From assembly GCA_030535455.1 (NCBI GenBank), contig JAUNJY010000002.1, positions 1 through 64,000 of the forward strand: 64,000 nt of DNA, written 5' to 3'. The translations under genes were made by a program, and so were the position numbers. Numbering within the stretch: position 1 is the stretch's first letter; the number at the start of each line of letters is the position of its first letter. This document shows, in pieces, positions 26,671-36,873 of the stretch. The notes beneath the pieces were generated by a model. It searched no databases and had not been told where the DNA came from. It saw only the letters and a program-made list of their open reading frames with translations. This stretch comes from a bacterium. GTDB taxonomy: Bacteria; Bacillota; Clostridia; Lachnospirales; Lachnospiraceae.

Positions 26671-27312
26671 ATGAAAAAGTTTTTACATCAAATTCGTACA
26701 CCAAAAGGAAACTCCTCTCTTGGAAAACAGATCCTTGCTACCTTCTTCGTTCTATTGCTTGGAATCATCTTAGGGATCATTTCCAAATACATCGATACAA
26801 CCGCAGTAAATGAGCTGCCTGCTTGGTTTGAAACGTTAGGCCTTAACGATATCTTTGATCGTTTCTGTGTCTGGATCTTGCTTGCAGCAGCCATCTCCAT
26901 TTATAGCCGAACACCAGTAAGAGCCGCCATAAATACATTTCTATTCTTTGCGGCCATGGTTGCAAGCTATTATATCTATTGCAAATATGTAGCTGGGTTC
27001 TTCCCTAGAAGCTATGCTATGATCTGGGTTGGATTTACTCTTGTTTCACCATTTCTGGCAGTCCTATGCTGGTATGCGAAAGGGAAAGGGCTCCTTGCCT
27101 TTCTCCTGTCTTCCGGTATATTTGCAGTATTATTCAATATGACATTTTACTATGGACTTAACTATTTTGACATTGGTTATCCAATAGAAGCTGTCTTTGT
27201 ACTGCTTGCAGTCTTTATGCTTCATAAGTCAGTAAAACAAACAGGTGCTATGATTGCCGTTGGACTTGTTATAGCTGCAATCCTTAATGTAATCATGCCA
27301 TTTCAGATTTAG
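26671..27312 (+). CDS. Conserved six-helix membrane protein, unknown function
   Basis: A 213-residue protein with six hydrophobic segments, a short basic N-terminus and the motif RTPVRAAINTFLFFAAMVASYY in the middle, as in small Lachnospiraceae membrane proteins of unknown function. The ATG at 26671 is preferred to an in-frame TTG seven codons earlier; GAAAGGG lies 12 bases away. It is transcribed alone, divergent from the exonuclease-BRCT gene, with a strong terminator behind it. No transporter or enzyme motif is seen. Confidence 0.65.
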   Translation: MKKFLHQIRTPKGNSSLGKQILATFFVLLLGIILGIISKYIDTTAVNELPAWFETLGLNDIFDRFCVWILLAAAISIYSRTPVRAAINTFLFFAAMVASYYIYCKYVAGFFPRSYAMIWVGFTLVSPFLAVLCWYAKGKGLLAFLLSSGIFAVLFNMTFYYGLNYFDIGYPIEAVFVLLAVFMLHKSVKQTGAMIAVGLVIAAILNVIMPFQI

Positions 27313-27337
27313 AATTCTAAATCATATGTGTCTCAAA

Positions 27338-27384
27338 GAAAAAGGGCAAGGAACAGTAACTTTCGTGTTCCTCGCCCTTTTTCT
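27338..27384. terminator. Bidirectional terminator between membrane protein gene and acetyltransferase gene
   Basis: AAAGGGCAAGGAACA pairs with TGTTCCTCGCCCTTT, with A- and T-runs outside the stem. Confidence 0.85.
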
Positions 27385-27410
27385 TATGCTTCATTCCCCG
27401 TAAATGAACA

Positions 27411-28004
27411 TTACGAAATACCATATTGTTTTTCCAGTTCTCCTCTTATCTCATCAAATCTCTTTACCGGAAGTGGTACCTCTTTATGTTCACCCAACTG
27501 TTTTTCCATCCAAACCATGTTATACCAGCGCTTGAACTTGTAGCCACACTGATAGAATTCACCAACAAATCGATAGCCCAAATGCTCATGGAACTGTACG
27601 CTATTCTTGGTCAAATATTCATCCTCTACTTCAGGATAGCCGATGCAGGCATTTAAGTTCAGTATATTCTGAAGTGCCAATGCATTTTCTAGTGCATGAT
27701 ACAGTTCTTTTCCTAGACCGCTTTTTTTCACGTCTTTTCTGACATAGATCGTGGTTTCCACTGCCCAATCATAGGCTGCCCTTGTCTTAAGTGGGCCTGC
27801 ATATGCATATCCAACGATTTCGCCATCTCTTTCGGCTACCAGATAAGGATATTTGCAAAGTACATTTCTCATTCTTTCTTCAAACTCTTCCAATGATGGT
27901 ACTTCATACTCAAATGAAATGGCCGTATGTAAGACATATGGCGCATAGATTTCTAATAAGGTTTTTGCATCTTCTATTCTTGCAACTCGAATTAAATTCT
28001 TCAT
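27411..28004 (-). CDS. GNAT N-acetyltransferase, phosphinothricin-acetyltransferase-like
   Basis: A 197-residue GNAT enzyme. IRVARIEDAKTLLEIYAPYV and TAISFEYEVPS match the PAT/YncA branch, VRKDVKKSGLGKELYHALE is the acetyl-CoA loop (R/Q-x-x-G-x-G/A variant), and FHEHLGYRFVGEFYQCGYK is the C-terminal signature. Relatives acetylate methionine sulfoximine, phosphinothricin or related small amines. The start at 28004 has AGGAGG 9 bases upstream; the ATG three codons before touches that site. About 35 C-terminal residues extend past the usual end. Confidence 0.85.
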   Translation of the reverse strand: MKNLIRVARIEDAKTLLEIYAPYVLHTAISFEYEVPSLEEFEERMRNVLCKYPYLVAERDGEIVGYAYAGPLKTRAAYDWAVETTIYVRKDVKKSGLGKELYHALENALALQNILNLNACIGYPEVEDEYLTKNSVQFHEHLGYRFVGEFYQCGYKFKRWYNMVWMEKQLGEHKEVPLPVKRFDEIRGELEKQYGIS

Positions 28005-28085
28005 TCTTTTCATCCTCCTGGTAAACGCTTTCTTATATATTCATTTTAAACAATACATTTACTGTAATACAATAGTTAAATTCAC

Positions 28086-28132
28086 AAAAAGGGTATGAAA
28101 CCTAATGAATTATATGGTTTCATACCCTTTTT
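28086..28132 (-). terminator. Terminator of the holA/tRNA-Ser unit
   Basis: AAAAAGGGTATGAAACC pairs with GGTTTCATACCCTTTTT around a 13-base loop; symmetrical, so it works on both strands. It lies 20 bases after the tRNA. Confidence 0.85.
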
Positions 28133-28152
28133 CACATTTTCCATACAACTAA

Positions 28153-28238
28153 CGGAGACGGTGGGATTTGAACCCACGTGCCCCGAAAGGCAACTCGATT
28201 TCGAGTCGAGCTCGTTATGACCACTTCGATACATCTCC
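28153..28238 (-). tRNA. tRNA-Ser (anticodon CGA)
   Basis: The minus strand folds to a class II tRNA: acceptor GGAGATG with CGTCTCC, anticodon stem CTCGA/TCGAG with loop CTCGAAA (anticodon CGA, reading UCG), a long variable arm (GCC with GGC) and T-arm GTGGG/CCCAC with TTCAAAT. The discriminator is G and CCA is not encoded. It starts four bases after the holA stop. Confidence 0.95.
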
Positions 28239-28242
28239 AAAC

Positions 28243-29223
28243 TTAATTGGTAGAACTGTATTTGACAATCAACATCTCAACGCCCATATTTTCATTTAAA
28301 CGGCCGGTCTTAATTTGTTCCTCAATGTCTGTGGCAGTTCCTACTGCTTCTAATAAGACGGAGCGCTTAAAGTTTCGTCCTTGCGCTACATACTTATTCA
28401 CAGCAAATGGCGGAATTCCTACTCGCTTTGCAATGGTTGCATTGCTCTCATGCATGCGATAGAGTTCTTTGACCTGTAATAAGATATTAAAATGTCTGGT
28501 AATCAGATAAAGAATCGATGTTGGTCGCTCTTTTAACGCAATCAAGTCATAATATAACTGAAGCGCTGTCTGCTGTTTTTTGCTGGCAATTGCATCAATC
28601 ATTAAGAAAATCTGTGAACTGACCTGAGTAACTACTACTTCATCCACATCTTCCGTCGTAATGACTTCTTTATCCATTGCATAGCATACCAGCTTTTCAA
28701 GCTCTGCATTAATTAATTCCATATCTCCGCCTGTCTTTGACAAGAAATGATCTAATGTTGCTCCGGTAATCTTCTTGTTTTCCATTTTCAACTTACCTGC
28801 AACCCATTTTTTAAGGCTGGCTTCATCAACACCGTTCATCTCAGCGATGTATCCCAGATCCTTAACTGCCTTATACAGCTTGTTTCGCTTATCAATTTCC
28901 TTTTCTACAAAGACTAATACGGTACTATCAGGCATCTCTTTTAGATGGTCCGCTAACGTATTGGCAGATTTAAATAATCCGCTGTTTTCAACGATCACGA
29001 CACGCTTATCATTAAAGAATGGCAAGGTATTGATGGCATCCGTAATCTTTATCGGATCTGCATCCTTTCCTTCAAAATAAGAGTAGTTCATATCATCACT
29101 GTCACCTAATACTGCAGCTTTCAACTTCCCTTTATACTGTTTTTTTAGGTAATCTTCCGTCCCGTATAATAAATATACTGGTTTGAATTCATTTTCTTTG
29201 ATATGTTTAATTATTGTCTGCAT
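28243..29223 (-). CDS. holA: DNA polymerase III subunit delta
   Basis: A 326-residue HolA. The start MQTIIKHIKEN followed by PVYLLYGTEDYLKKQY, then LPFFNDKRVVIVENSG, GDMELINAELEKLVCYA and SSQIFLMIDAIASKKQQTAL follow the delta subunit, which opens the beta clamp in the clamp loader. Domain III with RHFNILLQVKELYRM is intact. In many Firmicutes holA follows comEC; here comEC is 4 kb upstream, past an alpha-galactosidase and a chemoreceptor. It is followed at once by tRNA-Ser. Confidence 0.95.
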   Translation of the reverse strand: MQTIIKHIKENEFKPVYLLYGTEDYLKKQYKGKLKAAVLGDSDDMNYSYFEGKDADPIKITDAINTLPFFNDKRVVIVENSGLFKSANTLADHLKEMPDSTVLVFVEKEIDKRNKLYKAVKDLGYIAEMNGVDEASLKKWVAGKLKMENKKITGATLDHFLSKTGGDMELINAELEKLVCYAMDKEVITTEDVDEVVVTQVSSQIFLMIDAIASKKQQTALQLYYDLIALKERPTSILYLITRHFNILLQVKELYRMHESNATIAKRVGIPPFAVNKYVAQGRNFKRSVLLEAVGTATDIEEQIKTGRLNENMGVEMLIVKYSSTN

Positions 29224-29460
29224 GGCTACTCCTATATTCTTTCATGATTTATGTACTGTCTGCCTGAAAGTATTACCATCATTTATTCTAACCAACCTAC
29301 CACCTATTTTCAAGGGTTTTCTTGTAAATATAAATTCATTTCATATCTTATCTTACATTATTTGCCTTGTGAACATTCCGTGAATTCTATTATGAAATCA
29401 GCTAAATCACACGATATAGCTACTATAGAGTTATAATTAATACTTAAATGAGGTAATAAA

Positions 29461-31164
29461 ATGTTACGTAAATTATTATTAAAACAAAAGATGAGAACCA
29501 TCATTGCAGGACTTTGCATTATGGCATGCACATTAGCAACCATACTTATTGCAATCAGTACAATAAATAGCAAATCCATGTTAAATACAACAAGCTATCT
29601 GCATTCCTATCAAAACTATGCTCATATTATTTCAGAGATAGAGCATTCCTATCTTAATCAGAAAGTTGCAATCTTAGAATACCTGTTAGATTCCAATGAA
29701 AGCTCCCTTCCGACAATCGAAGAAAAGAACAAGCTGATCTGTGATTATATTGATGAATACAACAGCACAGAATATGATGAGGAAGAAGAAGAACGTTTAG
29801 TAAACGAAATGTCGTCTGCTTATTATGAGTACTATGAATTAATTACCCAAGTAATTGAAGCTACTCAAGCAGGAACTCCGCTAACCGAACAGCAATCTCT
29901 TAAGCTAAAAACTTTAGAAGAAACTGTTTTCGAAAAACTCCAAACGATCGACGAGCTATTAGTCCTCTGGGGAACTAATGATATGGCCTCTACAGAAAGC
30001 AAAGCAAAGAGTACAAGCAATTTAACGCTTCTCTTCTTTGGTATCGGTTTACTCTTCTTTAGCAGTACATGCATTATTGTCATTCGCCTGTTTAATCTGG
30101 AAGTAAGCAGTATCATTACAGCCCTGAACAGCGTCAGCAATGGAGACTTGACAATTAATCTTCCAGTGGAAAATAACACTGAATTTGACCAGATGAAAGT
30201 ACATCTTAATCAGACAATCCAGAACTTTTTAACCATTGTAAATGAATTAAAAACAGAAAGTAACAATATTGAAGCACAATCCAACCTATTAAGTGACGGT
30301 TCCAATGAACTCTCTGCTTCAATCACAAATATAACAGAATCAATCAGGACCGTACGTACCGCCACGGAAGCTCAGGCATGTGATATTGAAGAAACCGTTT
30401 CCGTATTAGATACGTTCTCGGAAACTATGACTGAATTCACTGCAAATATTGAACAATTAAACGAAAACTCCAATGAGCTATCTGACATTGCCACAACAAG
30501 CACCAGCAATATGGATACGCTTTCCACAAGTTTTACTGACATTGATTCCATTATTAAGGCATTTATTCAGAAAATAGAACTTCTGAATACTGCAATAAAC
30601 GAAATCAGTTCCATCACCACATTTATCAATTCCATTTCTGCCCAGACCAACTTATTAGCATTAAATGCTTCCATCGAGTCTGCACGCGTAGGTGAAGCCG
30701 GAAAAGGATTTGCAGTGGTAGCAAGTGAAATTGGAAGCCTTGCAGAACAAAGTAAGATTGCTTCTAACAACATTAGTAATCTGATTGGACAAATTGCCGC
30801 AGATACAGCAATCATTATGAAAGACAGCACGAAAGTACAAAGCAAGCTGACAGACTCTATGAACACCATTGATAATTCCCTTACATCATTTAAGCCAATG
30901 TTCGTACTTCTTGATGAAATCATCTTGAAAATCAATGCTTTAAGCACTTCCTCCAATCGTATGACCGAGGAAAAAGATTTGATTTACAACAAAATTAGAC
31001 AGACAGCGGACCTTGCTATTGAAATCACGGCTTCCTCAGATGAAATCGAAGCACCTCTTAATGAAATCACTCAGATTAGTCAGGATGTGGCTTCCTCTTC
31101 AACTGAACTACATGATCTGACCACAACCTTAGATCAAAAGATAACACAGTTCAAGACCATTTAG
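29461..31164 (+). CDS. Methyl-accepting chemotaxis protein
   Basis: A 567-residue chemoreceptor. TM1 is at about residues 13-33 and TM2 at about 186-207, enclosing a roughly 150-residue helical ligand domain rich in Glu and Tyr. A HAMP region follows ([20 protein letters not shown]). The signalling domain has the hairpin tip [32 protein letters not shown] (in parts), which contacts CheA and CheW. Substitution of Ser for Ala in the tip is minor. No che or flagellar genes are in the window, so it works with a remote array. The N-terminus has no cleavable signal. RBS GAGGTAA. Confidence 0.92.
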   Translation: MLRKLLLKQKMRTIIAGLCIMACTLATILIAISTINSKSMLNTTSYLHSYQNYAHIISEIEHSYLNQKVAILEYLLDSNESSLPTIEEKNKLICDYIDEYNSTEYDEEEEERLVNEMSSAYYEYYELITQVIEATQAGTPLTEQQSLKLKTLEETVFEKLQTIDELLVLWGTNDMASTESKAKSTSNLTLLFFGIGLLFFSSTCIIVIRLFNLEVSSIITALNSVSNGDLTINLPVENNTEFDQMKVHLNQTIQNFLTIVNELKTESNNIEAQSNLLSDGSNELSASITNITESIRTVRTATEAQACDIEETVSVLDTFSETMTEFTANIEQLNENSNELSDIATTSTSNMDTLSTSFTDIDSIIKAFIQKIELLNTAINEISSITTFINSISAQTNLLALNASIESARVGEAGKGFAVVASEIGSLAEQSKIASNNISNLIGQIAADTAIIMKDSTKVQSKLTDSMNTIDNSLTSFKPMFVLLDEIILKINALSTSSNRMTEEKDLIYNKIRQTADLAIEITASSDEIEAPLNEITQISQDVASSSTELHDLTTTLDQKITQFKTI

Positions 31165-31192
31165 CCTTATTAACAAATAGGAATACAAGCTG

Positions 31193-31227
31193 AGAAAGCC
31201 CTAGAAAACCAGGGCTTTCTTTTTTTC
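31193..31227. terminator. Bidirectional terminator between chemoreceptor and alpha-galactosidase genes
   Basis: AGAAAGCCCT pairs with AGGGCTTTCT with an 8-base loop and a run of T. Confidence 0.85.
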
Positions 31228-31229
31228 TA

Positions 31230-33395
31230 CTATTCAATTGCCTTAAGCACATAGTGTTCGCTTCGAAAATCTCCATTTTCCACAAAACGTTCTAGTCCCA
31301 ATTTCATAAGTTCATCTCCATAGGCTGTCACGCCTGTCCCAACAATCTGATACTTTAACATAGGATTAAGCCCCTCTAATTTTAACCGGGTTAATCGACT
31401 TGCTGGTCTGGCAAGGATTTGATACCAGAATACGACTGCTTCCGCTTTGTCCTCAGTTACATAACAATAGGCAGCTTCATTTCCCTCTCTGTCATAAGGG
31501 CTTTGGAGACGATAAAGCTCACCAAACTGAACAATATGACGAATTTCCTTATAAAAAGTAATCTGTGCTTCTACCTGTTTCTTCTCTTCCTGTGTGAACT
31601 TAGTTGCATCCAGTTCATAACCAAAATTACCACACATAGCAACATCTCCCCGCATCTTAAGGCTGGTCATTCGTCCCACCTGATGGTTTGGACAAGCTGA
31701 AACATGGCACCCCATTGTAACTGGTGGATATACAAGGCTTGTTCCATACTGAATCTTTATTCGTTCTACAGCGTCTGTATCATCGCTGGTCCATGTCTGT
31801 GGCATATAATAAAGCATGCCTGGATCAAAACGTCCTCCTCCGGAACAACAGCTTTCAAACAATACATCTGGGAAGCTAGATGTAATCGTCTCCAAGATAT
31901 AATATAAGCCTAGCACGTAGCGATGTGAGAACTCTCTCTGATTTTTCGCATCAAGGGTAATCGAGCCACAATCTGTCATGGAGCGGTTCATATCCCATTT
32001 TACATAGCTGATCTTGCTGCTTGCCAGCACGGAAGAAACAGAACGGATAATATACTCACAGACATCTTGCCTGCTTAAATCTAAAATCAGCTGGTTTCTT
32101 TGGTGCATGGTTGACTGTGGTGCTCTCTCCGGTACATGAATGCACCAGTCTGGATGCGCCTCATAAAGCTTACTGTCTATTGATACCATTTCAGGTTCAA
32201 ACCATAAGCCAAATTTCATTCCCAGTTCTTCTACCTTGTTTGCCAATGATGCTAGTCCATTGGGAAGCTTCCGATAATCAGTTGTCCAATCCCCCAAAGA
32301 GGAATCATCCAGATCACGGTGCCCAAACCAGCCATCATCCAGCACAAACAGTTCCATACCCAGCTCTTTTCCGGCTGCTGCTATTTCCAGAAGCTTCTCC
32401 TCCGTAAATTGAAAATACGTTGCCTCCCAGTTATTAATAAGGATTGGACGTTCTTTAAACTGATATGTTCCTCTGCATAAACGCTCCCGATAGAATTTAT
32501 GATAGGTACGGGACATCTCACCAAGTCCCTTGTTACTGTAGACCAATACAGCCTCCGGAGTTTCAAACTCTTGTGACATTCCAATCTCCCACCCAAATTG
32601 AAATGGATTAATGCCCATTGCAACCCTGGTCCTGTGATTTGAATCCACTTCCACGGAGCCTACAAAATTACCGCTGTATACCAGGTTAAATCCATATACC
32701 TCGCCGGCATCCTCGCTTGCATGCTCTCCAAGCAACGCTAGAAATGGATTTTGTACTGCACTGCTGATGCCTCGCTTGCTATCGATCTCTTGAATTCCCG
32801 GAACAAGGACACGCCTATAAACGGTTTTTTCACGAGCCCAGGCTCCTGACAGCTGTAATAATTCGTAATTGTCTTGTTCAAAATCTATAGAAAAGCTTAA
32901 TGCTCTATGTAACTGAATGGTCTGACTGTTTGTTCCTATGTTACGATACCGAATTCTTCTCGTGATCACATTATAGGAAGGAAAGACGCTGTAAATTAAA
33001 TCTGCCTCAAATCCAGCATGTTCATCCTCCAATGTAATAACCAAGGTCGACACATCATCTCCCTCTTCGGCATAAGTAGAAGGCAGTCCACTAATCTTTG
33101 GTTTCCCTTCCATAATCTGATAAGACTTATATCGTAATTCATTTACCATGGAACCATTTTCAAGCTCCACTTCTACCGTAGGGATGCGATAATCTCCTGT
33201 GCCAAATACGGCACATTCTACTGGAAGGTTATCCAAATTTGTTTCTCGGTCAATCTGAGTGCTTCCAATCGTAACCGTATTAAGCCGTTCTCCATAATAA
33301 AGATGACATAAGACTCCTTTGGCATTCACCATCATGACATAGCTAGACTTTTCTGTCTGTAGGTGAAACTGCTTCTCTTTCACTACAACTCCCAT
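31230..33395 (-). CDS. Alpha-galactosidase, glycoside hydrolase family 36
   Basis: A 721-residue GH36 enzyme of the usual tetrameric, cytoplasmic type. It removes terminal alpha-1,6-galactose from raffinose-family sugars. The N-terminal beta-sandwich is followed by the barrel with FVLDDGWFGHRDLD, YVKWDMNRS (nucleophile Asp) and SCCSGGGRFDPGML, then WTSDDTDAVERI (acid/base Asp). The start at 33395 has GAAAGGGG 7 bases upstream; the frame is open 22 codons earlier, overlapping the promoter. No sugar transporter or regulator is adjacent, and no signal peptide is present. Confidence 0.93.
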   Translation of the reverse strand: MGVVVKEKQFHLQTEKSSYVMMVNAKGVLCHLYYGERLNTVTIGSTQIDRETNLDNLPVECAVFGTGDYRIPTVEVELENGSMVNELRYKSYQIMEGKPKISGLPSTYAEEGDDVSTLVITLEDEHAGFEADLIYSVFPSYNVITRRIRYRNIGTNSQTIQLHRALSFSIDFEQDNYELLQLSGAWAREKTVYRRVLVPGIQEIDSKRGISSAVQNPFLALLGEHASEDAGEVYGFNLVYSGNFVGSVEVDSNHRTRVAMGINPFQFGWEIGMSQEFETPEAVLVYSNKGLGEMSRTYHKFYRERLCRGTYQFKERPILINNWEATYFQFTEEKLLEIAAAGKELGMELFVLDDGWFGHRDLDDSSLGDWTTDYRKLPNGLASLANKVEELGMKFGLWFEPEMVSIDSKLYEAHPDWCIHVPERAPQSTMHQRNQLILDLSRQDVCEYIIRSVSSVLASSKISYVKWDMNRSMTDCGSITLDAKNQREFSHRYVLGLYYILETITSSFPDVLFESCCSGGGRFDPGMLYYMPQTWTSDDTDAVERIKIQYGTSLVYPPVTMGCHVSACPNHQVGRMTSLKMRGDVAMCGNFGYELDATKFTQEEKKQVEAQITFYKEIRHIVQFGELYRLQSPYDREGNEAAYCYVTEDKAEAVVFWYQILARPASRLTRLKLEGLNPMLKYQIVGTGVTAYGDELMKLGLERFVENGDFRSEHYVLKAIE

Positions 33396-33435
33396 AACTT
33401 TTCCCCTTTCAAACTTATTACATATCATTATGCCC

Positions 33436-33465
33436 ATTATAACAACTAACAAGTTTTTCATTCAA
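33436..33465 (-). promoter_or_regulatory. Promoter of the alpha-galactosidase gene
   Basis: TTGAAT (33460-33465), an 18-base spacer and TATAAT (33436-33441) on the minus strand lie in the 75-base gap after comEC, so the gene need not depend on read-through. Confidence 0.6.
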
Positions 33466-33469
33466 TGGA

Positions 33470-35848
33470 CTATGTTATATAGGGCGAAATTATAATACGT
33501 TCACCATCTGTCTTAATGGTAATCATCCCTGTATCTGTAGTGATATAGGTATCACTCACCTTCTCCTTAAGACGCTCTATCAACTCCTTATGTGGATGTC
33601 CATACTGATTATTCTTTCCACAGCTGATTATTGCCACTTTCGGATGAATGACATTAAGAAACTCGATGGATGTACTATATTTTGATCCATGATGCCCTAC
33701 CTTCAGCACATCATAAGACTGCATGTTGTTTGCAAGCAACGCATCCTCACCCTTGGATGATAAGTCGCCTGTGCAAAGCATGGAAAAGTCTTTATACTCC
33801 AAAGATAACACTAAGGAATAATCATTAGCACTTTCCGGTACATATTCATACGTTGGATGCAGACAGGTAAAGGATAAGTCGTTCACTGTAACCTTCTGTC
33901 CCAGTTCCATATAACACACCTCAACATTACACTGGGTGGCGATTTCCACCAGTTTATCATAATTCTCATCCTTGAAACTTGTATGAGAAACGATCAAATG
34001 TCCTATTGTAACCTTTCCCTCTGCTGATGCCATCAATAACTCTTCCACTGCAGAAACATGGTCTTTGTCCGCATGCGTAACAAAGATGTCATCAATCCTG
34101 TTAATGCCTGAGCCATATAGATACGGCAGCACTCGGTATTCTCCTACTTCGCTTTCTGAGGTGCTTCCACCGTCAATCATATATACTTTCCCCTTTGGCG
34201 CCTGGATTACAAAGCAGTCTCCCTGCCCTACGTCCACTGAGGTAATCATTAAGTCGTTACTGATATTGGGAATTAAGAACACCATCACCCCCGCTGCCAA
34301 CAGACAAGCACACAGTCGATATTTTCTATACAGTCCAATACAGCCTAACAGGACAAGTACTATGTAAATGATAAGTCGAAGCAGATCTGGCCGCCCTAAC
34401 ACCAGCTGATGAAACGGCATCCTTTCCACCAGACGACATAAGAAAAGGTAAAATCGAATGACATAAATGGCAGGGGCAAGGAAGAACATTCCTAGTGGAA
34501 GACTAATACAGCCCAAACATGCCCCTAAAATGCCGAATAATACGACATAGGTCATCAATGGGAGCACAATCAGATTAAGCAAGAAGGAATAAGTTGCAAC
34601 TTTATAGTAGAAATATAACAGAATTGGCAGCGTAACCACAAAGATAGCCAGCTGATATAGAAATGAGGTAATAACATAATATCGAATTGCAAGATACCCG
34701 TTTCGTATCTGAAGACGGACAGGCCCTCGCTCTTTTTCCTCCCATTCTTTTCCCATCTTGATTTTCTCCAGATCAATCACATTAAGAAAGCATGGGTAAA
34801 CAACTGCAATTCCAATGACAGCTCCATAGGATAACAGAAATCCACATTGATATACTTGCATTGGCTGCCGAAGCAGGATCAGTATTCCACTTAAAGCTAC
34901 AGCCGTCACCAAATCGTACGTCCTTCCGGCGATCTTGGCGGCAAGAAACAGCATCAGCATAATAACGGCACGGTTGGTAGATACCGAAAAGTTGGTCAGG
35001 ATTCCATAACAGAAGATAAAGAAGATTGATGTCACCACTCCTGTTTTAAGTCCTGCAATATTCCTTAAGAAAGTAAACACTGCCATGCCAAAGAGGGCCA
35101 CATGGAGTCCTGAAATACTAATGATATGGGCAATTCCTCCTAACTCATATAAGGATTTTGTCTCTTTGTCCATTGAAGATTTTTCTCCCAACAGCATAGC
35201 GGACAGGGAACTTGCCACTTCTTCCTCTGAGATTGTAGCTAACACCGAACATAACCGCAGACGAATTCCATATAAGGTATCCGAAAGACGGTCTACATGG
35301 TCGTCTATGACCTTGCTCTGCTCTTCTATGATCTTATAATCAATATTCTGATTTTTATAATACATCTGTTCATCAAACTGGTATTTATTTGTAGGGCTAC
35401 GAAACTTGGATAACTTTCCTTTTACTAACAGGCAGTTCCCAATCGCAAGGTCGCTAACATCTTTGGTATACATCATTATGTAATCACTTTGGCCTTCCGC
35501 AGTATCATATTGGACGTTGGATAAAATCACTTTATAAGAAGTGGATGAAGTCTGAATAGAATGAACGGTTCCTGATATGGAAACAGAAATGGCATCCGAT
35601 GTTTCAAAGGCCTGGTCTAATGGACCCGGCTGCCTCTGATTATTCATCATAAGATAGCCTAGAAAGAAGAAAACAGGCATAATCAATAGTATTTGATCCT
35701 GCCTGTTCTTAGATACTTTCATAAGAAATATCACTGTTATAACAACAAAGCCAATTCCAGCCAGTAAAAACAGCAATATGGGCATTTCGTATACTAAACT
35801 TCCCAAAATGAATGCGGTAAGCACCAAAAGCAGCGGACGTCTTACCAC
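33470..35848 (-). CDS. comEC: ComEC/Rec2 DNA-uptake channel
   Basis: A 792-residue protein. The N-terminal membrane part and OB-like DUF4131 region lead to the ComEC competence domain (GGIAHIISISGLHVALFGMAVF) with about ten helices, and residues from about 520 are a metallo-beta-lactamase-like nuclease domain (VDVGQGDCFVI, TLHADKDHV-like THADKDHVSAVEEL, KVGHHGSKYSTS). ComEC carries single-stranded DNA across the membrane, and the nuclease domain is thought to degrade the other strand. The start is GTG with GGAGG 9 bases upstream. It ends an operon that also has comEA. Confidence 0.93.
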   Translation of the reverse strand: MVRRPLLLVLTAFILGSLVYEMPILLFLLAGIGFVVITVIFLMKVSKNRQDQILLIMPVFFFLGYLMMNNQRQPGPLDQAFETSDAISVSISGTVHSIQTSSTSYKVILSNVQYDTAEGQSDYIMMYTKDVSDLAIGNCLLVKGKLSKFRSPTNKYQFDEQMYYKNQNIDYKIIEEQSKVIDDHVDRLSDTLYGIRLRLCSVLATISEEEVASSLSAMLLGEKSSMDKETKSLYELGGIAHIISISGLHVALFGMAVFTFLRNIAGLKTGVVTSIFFIFCYGILTNFSVSTNRAVIMLMLFLAAKIAGRTYDLVTAVALSGILILLRQPMQVYQCGFLLSYGAVIGIAVVYPCFLNVIDLEKIKMGKEWEEKERGPVRLQIRNGYLAIRYYVITSFLYQLAIFVVTLPILLYFYYKVATYSFLLNLIVLPLMTYVVLFGILGACLGCISLPLGMFFLAPAIYVIRFYLFLCRLVERMPFHQLVLGRPDLLRLIIYIVLVLLGCIGLYRKYRLCACLLAAGVMVFLIPNISNDLMITSVDVGQGDCFVIQAPKGKVYMIDGGSTSESEVGEYRVLPYLYGSGINRIDDIFVTHADKDHVSAVEELLMASAEGKVTIGHLIVSHTSFKDENYDKLVEIATQCNVEVCYMELGQKVTVNDLSFTCLHPTYEYVPESANDYSLVLSLEYKDFSMLCTGDLSSKGEDALLANNMQSYDVLKVGHHGSKYSTSIEFLNVIHPKVAIISCGKNNQYGHPHKELIERLKEKVSDTYITTDTGMITIKTDGERIIISPYIT

Positions 35849-35890
35849 TCTTTTGCACCTCCAGCTATTTATTTCATTTCAAAGGACAAA

Positions 35891-36865
35891 CTAATTCTCA
35901 TCCTCTGCTTTACTTGTAGTATTGTTTTCTGTTGTCTTATCTATTAAATTGTAGTTCATTTCAAAGAACTGGTCAAAGTTAGCTACCGTTCCATAACTCT
36001 TGATTGCTTCCCCACCAATGGTAAATTTGACTTTATTGATGGTAGAAAGACTTGTAAGACTATTTACAATCGAGTAGATTACCAGCTCATCGGAAATCCC
36101 TTCAACACCTCCTATAAAGGAAGAGTTTAAGTCTACATAGCAAATATAGTCTACTGTATTAATGGAGTTACATACTGTTCCTGATGGAATTGTGTTATAA
36201 ACCTGACCATAATACTGTTCTACCTTCTCCACGCCGCTTGACCCTCTGATGATCTGGTCAATTACAATACGTTCCACCGTGGAAGAACCATCATAGTTGG
36301 CTAGGGCTTCTACGCATATTAACTTTTTCTTATCTTCACTTGCATAATATAAATCGATATTCTGCTTTTCCAAATAATTAAAGCTATCAATAAAACTGCT
36401 AGACGTCAATGCACCAACCTGGAGTCCATCGCCATCTGTCAGCGGATTTCCTTCCACATAAAACTCTACACTGTCTACAAAATCCAGCTGACAGAGTGTC
36501 TTTACAATAGCCGCTCGACGAAGCAATTCTTGAACGCCCTCCATCTGATTATATGAGGCATCAAAATTAAGTCGAAGCTTACTGTTGCCAAGAAACTCCG
36601 GGGTTGGCAAATTGACATTATCCGGAATTGCCCGCTTATAGGACAAATTCTTAGGTTCTGCCTGTAGCCTTTTTAACAGTTCCGTTACAACCTCGGTCTG
36701 TACACCGCCTGGCAGTTCCATCTCTTCAAATACAACCTTCGTCTGTGCATTATTTATATAATACATATACTTTTTATTTGGATTTTCTTTTTCTTCGCTC
36801 TTACCACAGCCTGCAAGGAACAGAAGTGACAGAGCTAAAATGATTCCAATGTTTATCTTTCTCAT
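35891..36865 (-). CDS. GerMN-domain lipoprotein
   Basis: A 324-residue lipoprotein with lipobox LAGC (C20). Two GerMN domains are visible, about residues 60-165 and 190-300 (ITVERIVIDQIIRG-like VERIVIDQIIRG, NSINTVDYICYVDLNSSF). GerMN domains occur in sporulation protein GerM and in LpqB-type partners of two-component systems. The gene sits 8 bases downstream of a histidine kinase, like lpqB next to mtrB and ywmD-type genes, so it may tune kinase signalling; a role in sporulation engulfment is the alternative. Same operon as comEC. Confidence 0.85.
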   Translation of the reverse strand: MRKINIGIILALSLLFLAGCGKSEEKENPNKKYMYYINNAQTKVVFEEMELPGGVQTEVVTELLKRLQAEPKNLSYKRAIPDNVNLPTPEFLGNSKLRLNFDASYNQMEGVQELLRRAAIVKTLCQLDFVDSVEFYVEGNPLTDGDGLQVGALTSSSFIDSFNYLEKQNIDLYYASEDKKKLICVEALANYDGSSTVERIVIDQIIRGSSGVEKVEQYYGQVYNTIPSGTVCNSINTVDYICYVDLNSSFIGGVEGISDELVIYSIVNSLTSLSTINKVKFTIGGEAIKSYGTVANFDQFFEMNYNLIDKTTENNTTSKAEDEN

Positions 36866-36873
36866 ACTTCCTC

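Noticed and set aside
29224-29460. Sigma-D (flagellar) promoter before the chemoreceptor gene
   Set aside because: A CACGATAT sequence resembles the -10, but there is no TAAA -35 at the right distance.
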